A stretch of DNA of 54,406 nucleotides from Granulicella sp. S156 (GTDB lineage Bacteria > Acidobacteriota > Terriglobia > Terriglobales > Acidobacteriaceae): NCBI RefSeq assembly GCF_009766105.1, contig NZ_LMUH01000003.1:1-54406 (forward strand). The letters are read 5' to 3'. Positions 1 to 8,885 of the stretch are shown here, piece after piece. Position numbers and translations under genes: made by a program. The notes beneath the pieces are model-generated. The model was not told the origin of the DNA. It saw nothing but the letters and a program-made list of their open reading frames with translations, and did not search any database. Within the stretch, counting starts at the first letter, position 1, and each line of letters opens with the position of its first letter.

Positions 1-1
1 C

Positions 2-586
2 GAACACTTCAACCAGACCACGCACCTCGAGTACAAGATGCCCTTCCGCAAGAGCCTCTACTACTCGTTCAATTGGAAGTACGATTCGGGGCTAGTGGCT
101 GGCTCGGCACCCTGCTATAACGGGGATTCGAGCGCAAACACAGACTGCCTCCCTTTCTCGTTGAACGCCAGCGGCCAGCCGCTTACGTTGAACGGTCAGC
201 CGCTTATCAACCTGAGTGGATTCACGGACGATCAGGAGTTCCAAGCCGGTCTCGTGTGCAACGGTGTAAAGGCGACGGAGACCTCCGGCTTTCAGAGCTG
301 CCTGGCATCGCAGTTGACCTCCAAGCTGGTTCATATTCCAGCCCCCGGAACTGAAAACGCCGACCGCGATCCCACACGCATTGCGCCGCGCAACCTCTTC
401 GATATGGCGATGGGCGACGACAATGTCGTTCACTTTGGCGATGCTCAGCGCTATAAGATCGGTGCCCGAGTAACGGCGATCAACGTAACCAACAAGTACG
501 CACTCTACAACTTCCTCTCGACGTTCTCGGGAACACATTACGTGTCTCCGCGAACGGTAACAGGGGAGATTTCGTTCCACTTCTAA
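2..586 (+). CDS. TonB-dependent receptor, C-terminal part (5' end outside window)
   Basis: The reading frame is open from the window edge to a TAA at 584-586, so this is the end of a longer gene; the first in-frame ATG (38) is internal. The visible 194 residues alternate aromatic and polar residues as in outer-membrane beta strands and finish with a C-terminal strand ending in ISFHF, the terminal aromatic typical of BAM-assembled barrels. The stretch NKYALYNFLSTFSGTHYV resembles the last strands of the large acidobacterial receptors that start with a carboxypeptidase-regulatory domain; that N-terminal part cannot be seen. Probable role: outer-membrane uptake of a glycan or metal chelate; substrate unknown. 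A hairpin follows the stop codon. Confidence 0.72.
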   Translation, partial: EHFNQTTHLEYKMPFRKSLYYSFNWKYDSGLVAGSAPCYNGDSSANTDCLPFSLNASGQPLTLNGQPLINLSGFTDDQEFQAGLVCNGVKATETSGFQSCLASQLTSKLVHIPAPGTENADRDPTRIAPRNLFDMAMGDDNVVHFGDAQRYKIGARVTAINVTNKYALYNFLSTFSGTHYVSPRTVTGEISFHF

Positions 587-597
587 GTTGTCAGATA

Positions 598-644
598 CCC
601 GTTGTCGGCTCTCGGTCGAGGCTTTGCTGAGAGCTGACAACGGG
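598..644 (+). terminator. strong hairpin after the receptor gene
   Basis: Sixteen-nucleotide arms (598-613 and 629-644) pair with a single G-T wobble around a 15-nt loop, 12 nt after the receptor stop codon. There is no T-run, so it may be a 3'-end-stabilising hairpin rather than a classical intrinsic terminator. Confidence 0.5.
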
Positions 645-679
645 GGAACTCTCTTCCTGTTCCCGTAGCATGGAAGCAG

Positions 680-1633
680 ATGTTCTCGCGACTCCCTAAA
701 TCCACGCTTGTTCTGCTGGCTTTCGCCAGCGTGTATCTCTTCTGGGGATCGACCTACCTTGCCATTCACGTTGCGGGCGAACACCTGCCTGTGCCGGTGG
801 TGTCGGGGGCTCGTTCGCTGGTTACAGCGATACTGCTGCTGGTGATTTGCTTGGCGAGAAAGAAGAGCCTGCGCGTGCCGAAGGGTGAGGCGTGGAAGCT
901 CGTCCTCGTGGGGTTGTTGTTCATGTCCGGCAACAACATGATGTTGACGTGGGGCGAGAAGATGGTGCCCTCGGGCTTCGCATCGCTCATCGTATCGACA
1001 ATGCCCATCATGATCGCGCTGATGGAGATGGTGCTGCCCGACGGTGACGCTCTGAACAAGCGCGGGTGGGCAGGCACGCTGCTGGGGACATTCGGTATTG
1101 TGGTGCTGGTATGGCCGTCACTCCATCATGGCGCTGCGCTGGTGGGCTACTCTCAACCACTCCTAGGGGTGCTGGTGTTGCTGGGAGCTGCGCTGTTTTT
1201 TGGCGTCGGTTCGGTGCTGTCGCGACGCTTCCACTTTCGGGCGGACACGCTGGTTGCTACAGGATGGCAGCTCGGAGCAGCGGGGATCTTCAATGCGACG
1301 ATCGCCATCGCCAGTGGCGGCCTGCATCGCGCCGTGTGGACGTGGCCTGGCTTCGGTGCAATCGTCTATCTCTCGATCTTTGGCTCGCTGTTTGGCTTGG
1401 TCGCGTTCACCTATCTCTTGCAGAACGTCGCAGTGACGAAGGTGGCTACCTACGCCTTCGTGAATCCCGTGATTGCCGTGCTGCTTGGGGTGCTGTTTCT
1501 GCACGAGCGTCTGGTCAAGACTCAGCTCGCAGGCATGGCGGTGGTTGTCTGTGGCGTGGCGATGGTGGTACTCAGCCGGGTCAATCGAACTAAGCGCGAG
1601 ATCGTGGGCATGGCAGGAGATGCAGTGGAGTAG
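680..1633 (+). CDS. EamA/DMT-family transporter (YedA-like)
   Basis: Inner-membrane protein of 317 residues with about ten hydrophobic segments arranged as two EamA repeats (roughly residues 10-145 and 160-300). The first segment contains WGSTYLAI, a hallmark of the YedA/RhaT-like branch of the drug/metabolite transporter superfamily; a short basic tail (NRTKREIV) suggests a cytoplasmic C-terminus. Family members export amino acids or other small metabolites, but substrate cannot be predicted from sequence. It stands alone between the receptor hairpin and a secreted cupin gene 41 nt downstream. The ATG at 680 precedes the first membrane segment directly, as usual for the family. Confidence 0.88.
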   Translation: MFSRLPKSTLVLLAFASVYLFWGSTYLAIHVAGEHLPVPVVSGARSLVTAILLLVICLARKKSLRVPKGEAWKLVLVGLLFMSGNNMMLTWGEKMVPSGFASLIVSTMPIMIALMEMVLPDGDALNKRGWAGTLLGTFGIVVLVWPSLHHGAALVGYSQPLLGVLVLLGAALFFGVGSVLSRRFHFRADTLVATGWQLGAAGIFNATIAIASGGLHRAVWTWPGFGAIVYLSIFGSLFGLVAFTYLLQNVAVTKVATYAFVNPVIAVLLGVLFLHERLVKTQLAGMAVVVCGVAMVVLSRVNRTKREIVGMAGDAVE

Positions 1634-1674
1634 GGCGCAGGTTGGCAATTTTGCAATTTTGATAGTCTGCGTGC

Positions 1675-2265
1675 ATGAGACGAGTTGTATGCATGCTGGC
1701 TGTGGTGGTGATGGCGTGCTCTGCGCACGCACAGCAGGTTGGCAGCGATGCGAGAGCGCAAGAGTTGATCCGCGAGCTCAAGTTGCAGGTGCTGCCCAAG
1801 GAGTCGGGCTATCTCGGCATCATCGGAGTGACACCGCAGACGGCAGACGTGAATGGCCGCAGGCTCTCTGTGCAGAGCCAGAACTACTACATGCTCACTC
1901 GCGAGCTGCCTATCAACTACCTGCATAAGCTGGAGCCGGCGGACACGCATATCCTGATTGAAGGCGGCCCGGTGGACTACTTCATCTTTCACCCGGATGG
2001 GCAAGTAGAGAAGGTTACGCTTGGCATGGATCTCGCCAGGGGCGAGCGGCCTGTGGTGGCTGTGCCGCCAGGATGCTGGAAGGCACTGGTGCTCCGTCCG
2101 GGAGCTAGTTATGCGTTAATGGCCAACGCTCTCTCTCCGGAGTTCACGCTTGACCGCGTGCGCATCGGTGAAAACGAGGTCTGGGTGAAACGGTTCGCGG
2201 GCAAAGCAGACTGGGCCACACCACAGAAGCTGCGCGAGTTCATCGGACCGAACTGGCTGCCTTGA
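1675..2265 (+). CDS. secreted cupin-fold protein, DUF985 (cupin_5) family
   Basis: 196 residues. A signal peptide (MRRVVCMLAVVVMACSAHA, cleavage before QQ) is followed by a single cupin_5/DUF985 domain covering the rest. Recognisable family features are the opening AQELIRELKLQ, the central strand pair around DYFIFHPDGQ and LGMDLARGE, and the VPPGCWKAL motif. Most DUF985 proteins are cytoplasmic, so export is a variation; some classical metal-binding His positions are replaced here (for example the strand after NYYMLTRELP), so metal binding is doubtful. Function unknown. It is convergent with cysS, whose stop lies only 6 nt away. Confidence 0.75.
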   Translation: MRRVVCMLAVVVMACSAHAQQVGSDARAQELIRELKLQVLPKESGYLGIIGVTPQTADVNGRRLSVQSQNYYMLTRELPINYLHKLEPADTHILIEGGPVDYFIFHPDGQVEKVTLGMDLARGERPVVAVPPGCWKALVLRPGASYALMANALSPEFTLDRVRIGENEVWVKRFAGKADWATPQKLREFIGPNWLP

Positions 2266-2271
2266 ATGCGG

Positions 2272-3786
2272 CTACTTGCGCTTCCAGCGCACCCCGTCCT
2301 TCGAGTCCTCAAGCAGAATGCCCTTTTCGAGGAGTTCATTGCGGACGGCATCGGCACGGGCGAAGTTGCGCTGCTTCTTGGCCAGCGTGCGTTCCGCTAC
2401 GAGAGCGTCGATGTCCGCATCGGTCAGGCTCAACGTCGCGACCAGAGAAGCATCAGCCTCGCCGAGGCGGCCTTCGGCTTCCGCCCAGGCAAGGGCGGTG
2501 CGCGTCAGCTCAGCATCGCGGTCTTCGAGCACCGCGAAGATGGAGTCGAACTTTGCCAGCAGAGCCAGTGTCGCGTCGGCATCGATGCGTGTGAGCTTTG
2601 ATTGGTCGGCGGCACTGTTGACGGCGCGAAGCACGTCGAAGATCGCGGCACGCGCCTCGGCAGTATTCAGATCGTTCGCCAGCGCCGCAGTGAACTTCTC
2701 GTCGCCAGTGCGAATCGCGGTGGTGAGGTTGTCATCCGCAGGAGAACTCTCAGGCCACTTGCCTTCGCGGATGCGCGCATGGAACGTGCGCAGGCGTTCG
2801 ATAGCGTTGGTCGATTCGGTAAGGCCATCGAAGGTGAAGTTGAGCTGGTGACGATACGGCACACTCAGAAGCAGAAACCGGATCGCGGACGCCCGATGGC
2901 CCTTCAGCAGCAGGTCACGCAGCGTATAGAAGTTGCCTTCGGACTTCGACATCTTCTTGCCTTCGACCAGCAGGAACCGCACATGGAACCAGTGCCGTGC
3001 AAAGGGCTTGTGGGTCGCCGATTCGCTCTGCGCGATCTCGTTCTCATGGTGCGGGAACATCAGGTCCTCGCCGCCGGCGTGCAGGTCGAAGCTATCGCCA
3101 AGAAACTTCATCGCCATGGCCGAGCACTCGATGTGCCAGCCTGGCCGGCCAGTTCCTAGCGGCGTATCCCAGCTGGTCTCACCCGGCTTGGTGGCCTTCC
3201 ACAGCGCAAAGTCGCGGGCAGCGTCTTTGTCATACTCATCCACATCGACGCGCGCACCGTCCTCGATGCCTTCGAAGTCCTTCTTCGAAAGCTTGCCGTA
3301 CTCCGGGAAGCGTTTGATGCGGAAGTACCATGAGCCATCCTCGACCTTGTAGGCGATGTCCTGGGTGGCGAGCCGCTCGATGAGCGAGACCATGTCGTTG
3401 ATATTTTCGGTCGCTCTGGCGATCTGCTCGGGCCGTTCGACGCCGAGCGCCTCCATGTCCTCGAAGAACGCACGCTCGAACTTCGCCGTATATTCGCCGA
3501 TGGGTAGGCCCGCTGCGGCGGCATTGCGGATGATCTTGTCGTCGACGTCGGTGACGTTCATCACATGGTGCAGGCCCATGCCGTGCAGCCGGGCGGTGCG
3601 GCGCAGCACGTCGACGTGGAGAAACGTTCGAAAATTGCCGATATGGCCATAGTCGTAGACCGTGGGGCCGCAACAGTAAAAGCGCAGAGCGCTACCATTA
3701 GAGGCGAATATCGGTTCGATTTTTCCGGAAAGAGTATTGAAGAGTTCGAGGGCCACGCGTTGTCGGGGTGCCGCTGGGCGTGGCAT
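2272..3786 (-). CDS. cysS: cysteinyl-tRNA synthetase
   Basis: Class I aminoacyl-tRNA synthetase charging tRNA-Cys in the cytoplasm. Starting at the ATG at 3786 it has 504 residues. The HIGH-type signature is HIGN (residues 48-51, in YGHIGNF), the KMSKS signature is intact (GKKMSKSEGN), and the zinc ligands are present: Cys39 in YCCGPTVYD, Cys in HIECSAM, and His/Glu in HHENE. The frame extends upstream to 3885, but those 33 residues are low-complexity and unlike the family, whose proteins begin shortly before ELFNTLSG, so the internal ATG is preferred. A large imperfect palindrome (3912-3996) separates it from the divergent S9 peptidase gene. Confidence 0.96.
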   Translation of the reverse strand: MPRPAAPRQRVALELFNTLSGKIEPIFASNGSALRFYCCGPTVYDYGHIGNFRTFLHVDVLRRTARLHGMGLHHVMNVTDVDDKIIRNAAAAGLPIGEYTAKFERAFFEDMEALGVERPEQIARATENINDMVSLIERLATQDIAYKVEDGSWYFRIKRFPEYGKLSKKDFEGIEDGARVDVDEYDKDAARDFALWKATKPGETSWDTPLGTGRPGWHIECSAMAMKFLGDSFDLHAGGEDLMFPHHENEIAQSESATHKPFARHWFHVRFLLVEGKKMSKSEGNFYTLRDLLLKGHRASAIRFLLLSVPYRHQLNFTFDGLTESTNAIERLRTFHARIREGKWPESSPADDNLTTAIRTGDEKFTAALANDLNTAEARAAIFDVLRAVNSAADQSKLTRIDADATLALLAKFDSIFAVLEDRDAELTRTALAWAEAEGRLGEADASLVATLSLTDADIDALVAERTLAKKQRNFARADAVRNELLEKGILLEDSKDGVRWKRK

Positions 3787-3911
3787 TCGCTGCCGCACCG
3801 CAGGCTGCTTTCTGCTGTGTTTGCTGCTTCTTGATTCTAGCTGAATTGAGGCTTTTAGAGTGGTTCCCGTGCAGGTGTAGGGCAAACGAGGTATTTCCCG
3901 GAAGATCTCTT

Positions 3912-3996
3912 TTTAACGCAGAGGGCGGAGGTTTCGCGGAGGCCGCCACGGCATTCGTCGCGGACTCCGCGAAACCTCCGCGCCCTCTGCGTTAAA
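3912..3996. repeat. long imperfect palindrome with AACGCAGAGGGC core
   Basis: Left arm 3912-3941 and right arm 3965-3996 pair over two perfect 15-bp blocks (TTTAACGCAGAGGGC and GGAGGTTTCGCGGAG) interrupted only by a 2-nt bulge (3980-3981), with a 23-nt loop. It lies between the divergent cysS and S9 peptidase genes. The motif type resembles the palindrome at 54286-54378 near the window end (ACGCA...GGGCGC), suggesting a dispersed family. Confidence 0.85.
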
Positions 3997-4029
3997 GATT
4001 TCCCTCTGGCGCGGTACTCTTATTCCCAT

Positions 4030-6420
4030 ATGTTCAAGTGCTCCGCTTCGATTTTCGTCGTCGCTCTCACTGCCTTTCCTCTTGCCGCGCAGCAGGTCTA
4101 CACCGCGCACGACTACGCGCAGGCCGAGCGGTGGATGAGCTATAACGTCAACGGCCTCGTGCATCACACGATCAGTGGGATCGAGTATCTACCCGATGGC
4201 CGCGTCTTCTATCACGATCCGGATACGGGAGGGGTGGCCTATAAGATCGCCGACCCGGCACAGAAAACGCAGGCCCTCGCCTTCGACAGCGCGAAATTGG
4301 CGTCGGCATTGACGGCAGTGAGCAAGCGGGCAGTTTCGGCCGCGCATCTGGGTGTGACGGATTACGCCCCCGATGCCGCTGGCGGTGGTTTTACCGTCGA
4401 TCTGGGTTGGGACAAGTTCCACTGCGATGCAGCGGTCACGGCGTGTACGGCAGAGACTTCGCCAAAGCCCTCGAAGCCAGCCGCCAGCCGTGGCAAGGCG
4501 CCGTTCGATCTCTCTCCCGACAAGAAGCTTGCGGCGTTCATCCGCGATAACAATCTCTGGGTGCGCGTGGAGGCTACCGGCGACGAACGCCAACTCACCA
4601 CCGATGGGGTGAAGGACTTCGGCTATGCCACCGATAACGCCGGTTGGACGCATTCCGATGCTCCGATCGTCCTATGGTCCCCGGACTCGAAGAAGATCGC
4701 GACCTTCCAGCAGGACCAACGCAAGACCGGCAGCATGTACCTTGTGCCTGTAACGAACCGGCATCCCAAGCTCGATGAGTGGAAGTATCCGCTGGCCGGC
4801 GACAAAGATGTGACGACGATCGAACGTGTGGTCATCGATGTGGATACGGCGAAGGTGACGCGGCTGAAGATGCCGCCCGACCAGCATCGCAGCACGATCT
4901 GCGACGATGTGAGCTGCCGTGGCGGCTCGGGCTGGGATGATGTGCAGTTCGCGCCGGACGGTAGACACGTGGCGTTTGTCTCCAGCTCACGCGACCACAA
5001 GGACGCCTGGCTGCGGGTGGCCGACACGGAGACCGGCGACGTGAGAGAGGTCTATCACGAGCACGTGGCTACATATTATGAATCCGGCCAGGGCAAGGTG
5101 AGTTGGCGCTATCTGCCGGAGTCGAACGAGTTCATCTGGTACTCGGAGCGCGATAACTGGGGTCAGCTCTATCTCTACGATCTGACCACCGGCAAGCTGA
5201 AGAACCAGATCACGCACGGCGAAGGTCCGGTAACGCAGTTGCTGCAGGTCGACGAAAAGAATCACCTGCTCTACTTCTTGGCGGATGGCAAGGAGAAGGG
5301 GGAAGACCCTTATTTTGTGAACTACTACCGGGTGGACTTCGACGGCCAGCACCAGCAACTGCTGACGCCGGAGACGGCCGATCATGTCGTCACCCCATCG
5401 CCTGACGGCAGCACGTTTGTCGACGTCTACTCGACCGTTCAGACACCGCAGACTGCAGTACTGCGCGACAACACCGGCAAGGTGCTGGTGGCACTCGCTC
5501 AGCAGGACATCTCGCAGTTGCTTGCGGCCGGATGGAAGCCGCCCACCCCGATTACGGTAAAGGCGCGTGACGGCAAGACGCCTTTGTACGGCTTTTTATG
5601 GAAGCCGACCTACTTCGACGAAACGAAGAAATATCCGATCGTGAACTATGTCTACGCAGGACCCTACACAGGTTCATGCGGCGGGCGCAGCTTCTCGGCG
5701 TCGCACCTCGATGACCAGGCGTTGGCCGATCTAGGCTTCGTTGTGGTGTGCATCGATGCCCTGGGAACGCCGTTCCGCTCCAAGAGCTTCCACGACGAGC
5801 ACGCCTCTACAGCGGCGGACCTCGCCGATGACACGATTCCGGACCAGGTAGCAGGCATCAAGGAGCTTGCGTCGCGTTTCTCCTGGATCGACATCAATCG
5901 CGTGGGCGTCTGGGGACACTCCGGTGGCGGCAATGCGACCGTCAATGCGATGTTCCACTATCCGGACTTTTACAAGGTCGGCTGGGCCGAGAGCGGCAAC
6001 CACGACAACCGCGAGTATGAAGACGACTGGGATGAGAAGTGGGCCGGCCTCGAAGTCATCACACCCGATGGCAAAAGCAACTACGACGCGCAGGCCAATG
6101 AGAACTACGCGAAAAATCTCAAGGGCCACCTGATGCTCACCCATGGAACGATGGACGACAACGTTCCGATGAATAACACCCTGCTTGTGGTCGATGCGCT
6201 CATCAAAGCCAACAAGAGCTTCGATCTGCTGATGATTCCAAACGCGCATCATGGCTATGGGGAAGCGTCGCAGTACGTGATGCGCCGTCGTTGGGACTAC
6301 TTTGTGCGCAATCTCGCTGGAGGCGTGCCTCCGGAGAACTACGAGATGAAGCCCTGGGCAGAGATGATTCGTCTGATGTATGGACCGTCGGAGGATGTGG
6401 CTGATGGTGAGGATCAGTAG
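4030..6420 (+). CDS. secreted S9 prolyl oligopeptidase (dipeptidyl peptidase IV type)
   Basis: 796 residues with a cleavable signal peptide (residues 1-20, ...FPLAAQQ), so periplasmic or secreted. Residues about 60-500 form the DPP-IV N-terminal beta-propeller (repeated WSPD, YLPD, TPSPDG blades); about 540-760 is the alpha/beta hydrolase. The catalytic triad is readable as Ser631 (WGHSGGG), Asp709 (HGTMDDNVP) and His741 (NAHHGYG), almost the same numbering as mammalian DPP-IV. The nucleophile elbow is GHSGG rather than the more usual GWSYGG. Expected activity: release of X-Pro or related dipeptides in peptide scavenging. Repeat element A lies downstream, between its 3' end and that of the next gene. 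Confidence 0.93.
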   Translation: MFKCSASIFVVALTAFPLAAQQVYTAHDYAQAERWMSYNVNGLVHHTISGIEYLPDGRVFYHDPDTGGVAYKIADPAQKTQALAFDSAKLASALTAVSKRAVSAAHLGVTDYAPDAAGGGFTVDLGWDKFHCDAAVTACTAETSPKPSKPAASRGKAPFDLSPDKKLAAFIRDNNLWVRVEATGDERQLTTDGVKDFGYATDNAGWTHSDAPIVLWSPDSKKIATFQQDQRKTGSMYLVPVTNRHPKLDEWKYPLAGDKDVTTIERVVIDVDTAKVTRLKMPPDQHRSTICDDVSCRGGSGWDDVQFAPDGRHVAFVSSSRDHKDAWLRVADTETGDVREVYHEHVATYYESGQGKVSWRYLPESNEFIWYSERDNWGQLYLYDLTTGKLKNQITHGEGPVTQLLQVDEKNHLLYFLADGKEKGEDPYFVNYYRVDFDGQHQQLLTPETADHVVTPSPDGSTFVDVYSTVQTPQTAVLRDNTGKVLVALAQQDISQLLAAGWKPPTPITVKARDGKTPLYGFLWKPTYFDETKKYPIVNYVYAGPYTGSCGGRSFSASHLDDQALADLGFVVVCIDALGTPFRSKSFHDEHASTAADLADDTIPDQVAGIKELASRFSWIDINRVGVWGHSGGGNATVNAMFHYPDFYKVGWAESGNHDNREYEDDWDEKWAGLEVITPDGKSNYDAQANENYAKNLKGHLMLTHGTMDDNVPMNNTLLVVDALIKANKSFDLLMIPNAHHGYGEASQYVMRRRWDYFVRNLAGGVPPENYEMKPWAEMIRLMYGPSEDVADGEDQ

Positions 6421-6483
6421 CTAGTTCGAGGCAGCAAGTTCTACTGCTACAGATGTAGCTACAAACTTGCCTGTCCCTAAACT

Positions 6484-6692
6484 TGTCATTTCGACCGACC
6501 AACGGGAGCGGAGAAACCCCTGTATTGTGAATGCTTCCAAGGGCACACCCGCATGCTGCAAGAACACGTTTTGTGATTGGTGGCAGGCATCTCTGGCGAG
6601 GTCATACAGCATATTTCTTTGGCTTCTTCGGTGTTATAAGCAGCCGCGAAATACAGGGGTTTCTCCGCTCCCGTTGGTCGGTCGAAATGACA
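6484..6692. repeat. dispersed element copy A, 43-nt terminal inverted repeats
   Basis: Arms 6484-6526 (beginning TGTCATTTCGACCGACC, ending AACCCCTGTATT) and 6650-6692 are perfect reverse complements over 43 nt, enclosing 123 nt. The interior read on the minus strand is clearly related to the plus-strand interior of copy B (17471-17683), sharing an ACCGAAGAA box and GCCTGCC/CACAAA stretches. No open frame with recognisable product lies inside. It fills most of the 333-nt space between the convergent S9 peptidase and lipoprotein genes; I see nothing else in that space. Confidence 0.95.
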
Positions 6693-6753
6693 GAGAAAAT
6701 GTCTGCACGGCTTCCACCCTGCACCTGCATTAGATGGCACGCCGAATCACTTA

Positions 6754-7386
6754 CTACTCCACGATCTTTCCGTCCGCTCCTGTGACCGCATGAGACGATG
6801 CAGGAGCTTGTACCACCCACCCACTGTTGGTATCCACAAGAGTGGCAGTCGCGCTGCCGTTGCTGAGATCGTCTTTTACCTGCGGAAAGGCATTCTGAAT
6901 CTCGGCGGCGTGTGCCCACGCCGGCGCACCTGAGAATCCAAAGCGATAACTTACCTGGGTGGTCGCGCCTGGCTCTCCATTGTTGGGCGAGGCGCTGTCG
7001 ATTGACTGCACCGTACGATGGCCGTAGCAGAAGTTGCCGAAGCCTGGTTGCGTCGTATCTGCGGTCCACATGCTGCGGCCATTATCGCTAAGGTCATAGT
7101 TGGTGACTCGCTTGCTCGCGACGATGAACACCTTCTTTTCGTCGGAGGCTCTGGTCAGGAGGCCCTGATCGTAGAGCGCGTCATAGGGGCTGGTCTTGGT
7201 CGTATCGGAGGCATCGACCTGCACAGGAAACTGCATGGGCTGTGGCCAGAGGCAGGACGGATGTGCCGCATAGTAGGTGTTGAGAGCGCTCTTGTGGTTG
7301 AGGGTGTTGTCGGCGGTCTTTTTGCATCCGGTCGATAGCATCGCTGCGATGCTCAGGATCGTTATGGCCCTGAAAGAATTGCGCAT
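6754..7386 (-). CDS. putative lipoprotein, function unknown
   Basis: 210 residues. The N-terminus is a lipoprotein signal peptide with lipobox LSTGC (lipidated Cys at residue 21) followed by KK, so it should be anchored in an envelope membrane. The mature part contains several Trp/Tyr and two further Cys (PSCLWPQP, FGNFCYGH) that could form a disulfide. The section GNFCYGHRTVQSIDS followed by TQVSYRFGF and ending with a DTNSGWVV strand suggests a small beta-rich domain; I do not recognise the family. It lies 30 nt downstream of gluQRS on the same strand and may be the last gene of the long minus-strand operon starting at 11824. Confidence 0.75.
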   Translation of the reverse strand: MRNSFRAITILSIAAMLSTGCKKTADNTLNHKSALNTYYAAHPSCLWPQPMQFPVQVDASDTTKTSPYDALYDQGLLTRASDEKKVFIVASKRVTNYDLSDNGRSMWTADTTQPGFGNFCYGHRTVQSIDSASPNNGEPGATTQVSYRFGFSGAPAWAHAAEIQNAFPQVKDDLSNGSATATLVDTNSGWVVQAPASSHAVTGADGKIVE

Positions 7387-7416
7387 GTCTCACCTCACCC
7401 CGGATAGGATGCAGTT

Positions 7417-8259
7417 TCAAGCGCCAGGGCTGCGCTGTTCGGGAAACCGGTCGCGTACATCCTGCGGTGATAAACCTGCATCCCGCATCGCACGCAGGCT
7501 CAGCGCATCGTGCCGTTTGGCGAGGCGAACACCCGCATCGTCGCACATCAGATCGGCGTGAAAGTAGCTCGGAGTTGGGAATCCAAGTGCGCGCTGCAGC
7601 AGAATCTGCCGTGCGGTTGACTTGAGCAGATCGCGTCCGCGCACAACCTCGGTGATGCCCATTGCGGCATCGTCTACTACGCATGCAAGCTGATAGCTGG
7701 GCAGACCATCTTTACGCCATACGAGAAAGTCTCCAAAGTCTGCGCTGACATCGCAGCCTGCGCGGAAGCTCTGCGGCCCGGCGTGCACGTCGACAAAGCG
7801 GATTGCCTCTCCGTCAGGAACGCGGAAGCGATAGTTGGTATTGGGCGTGAGAATTGCCTTCGGCGCGGCAGCGAATCGGCAGCGTCCGTTGTAGACCGGT
7901 TCGTCATCGCTGTCTTCGTGCGGAGCCTGTGTGGCGTGTTGCAGGTCTTTGCGGCTGCACGAGCAGGGATAGACGAGCCCATCGAGGAGCAATTTCTCCA
8001 TCGCCGCACGGTATAGGTCAACACGCTCGCTCTGGCGCATCTCTGCCTCCCAGGTAATGCCGAGCCAGTGCAGATCTTCACGCATTGCCACGGCAAAGTC
8101 AGCACGTGAGCGTTGCGGATCGAGGTCTTCATCGCGCAGCCAGAGCTTGCCCTTGGCTGCGCGTTCGCGTTCGTAGGCGATCCAGAAGGTATGTGCGTGG
8201 CCTATATGCAGCAGGCCTGTAGGCGAGGGGGCGAGCCTGCCGATGTACGGTACGGACAT
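7417..8259 (-). CDS. gluQ: glutamyl-Q tRNA(Asp) synthetase
   Basis: 280 residues, a truncated GluRS paralogue lacking the anticodon-binding domain. It activates glutamate and transfers it to the queuosine base at position 34 of tRNA-Asp. HIGH motif: HIGH at residues 18-21 (GLLHIGHAHTFW); zinc-binding CSC plus the later YNGRC; the KMSKS-equivalent is RLAKRHDALSL, degenerate as in the family. It starts 2 nt after the stop of the response-regulator gene (8262), implying translational coupling to the ABC/two-component operon, an unusual neighbourhood for this enzyme. Confidence 0.93.
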   Translation of the reverse strand: MSVPYIGRLAPSPTGLLHIGHAHTFWIAYERERAAKGKLWLRDEDLDPQRSRADFAVAMREDLHWLGITWEAEMRQSERVDLYRAAMEKLLLDGLVYPCSCSRKDLQHATQAPHEDSDDEPVYNGRCRFAAAPKAILTPNTNYRFRVPDGEAIRFVDVHAGPQSFRAGCDVSADFGDFLVWRKDGLPSYQLACVVDDAAMGITEVVRGRDLLKSTARQILLQRALGFPTPSYFHADLMCDDAGVRLAKRHDALSLRAMRDAGLSPQDVRDRFPEQRSPGA

Positions 8260-8261
8260 CC

Positions 8262-8885
8262 CTACAGCCAGCCTCGCGCACGTGCGATTCTCGCTGCGTC
8301 CACACGGTTCGCTGCCCCGAGTTTGGTGATGGCCTCGGAGAGATAGTTGCGTACCGTTCCCTCGGAGAGCCGCAGTTCGGTGGCGATCTCGGACGAGGAT
8401 CGGCCATCGCCGGCACGTTGCAGAATTTGACGCTCACGTTCGCTGAGGGGGTCTTCGTCCGCACTCCAGGCCTCGGCGGCCAGTGCCGGATCGACCGCGC
8501 GCAGACCGGCGTGGACACGGCGAATCGCTTCTGCGAGTTCGCTTGCGGGGCGCTCTTTCAGCAGGTAACCACGCGCACCCGCATCGAGTGCGCGGCGCAG
8601 ATAGCCGGGCCGTGCGAAGGTCGTCAGGATGATGACCCGAGCCTTCGATTCGCTCTCCTTCAACGCGGTAGCAAATTCGAGCCCGGTCATCTCAGGCATC
8701 TCAATATCGGTCACAACGACATCGGGAGTGAATTCACGCGCGAGCCGCTGAGCCTCGCGGCCATTGGCTGCCTGCGCGACGACGCTGATGTCGGACTCGA
8801 GTTCCAGCAGAGCGGCGAGTGCACCTCGCAGCATCGTCTGGTCTTCGGCAAGCAGGACCCGAATTGTTTTAGCTGCTGCGCTCAC
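8262..8885 (-). CDS. NarL/LuxR-type response regulator (DesR-like)
   Basis: 207 residues: receiver domain (residues 8-125) with acidic pocket Glu14/Asp15, phosphoacceptor Asp60 (VVVTDIEMP), the conserved Thr (ILTTFA) and Lys (YLLKERP), followed by a LuxR helix-turn-helix (DPLSERERQILQRAGDG... EGTVRNYLSEAITKLG). The domain order and sequence match the DesR/LiaR/YvfU group that pairs with HisKA_3 kinases. Its start codon overlaps the kinase stop by 4 nt (8882-8885). The 30-nt dyad at 11896-11925 upstream of the operon is its likely operator (inference). Confidence 0.94.
   Translation of the reverse strand: MSAAAKTIRVLLAEDQTMLRGALAALLELESDISVVAQAANGREAQRLAREFTPDVVVTDIEMPEMTGLEFATALKESESKARVIILTTFARPGYLRRALDAGARGYLLKERPASELAEAIRRVHAGLRAVDPALAAEAWSADEDPLSERERQILQRAGDGRSSSEIATELRLSEGTVRNYLSEAITKLGAANRVDAARIARARGWL

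Noticed and set aside
38..586. Complete small gene starting at 38
   Set aside because: The frame is open to the window edge and the sequence is barrel-like from the first codon, so it is the end of a large receptor.
6484..6692. Insertion sequence
   Set aside because: Terminal inverted repeats are present, but the interior is only 123 nt with no transposase; at most a MITE-like derivative.
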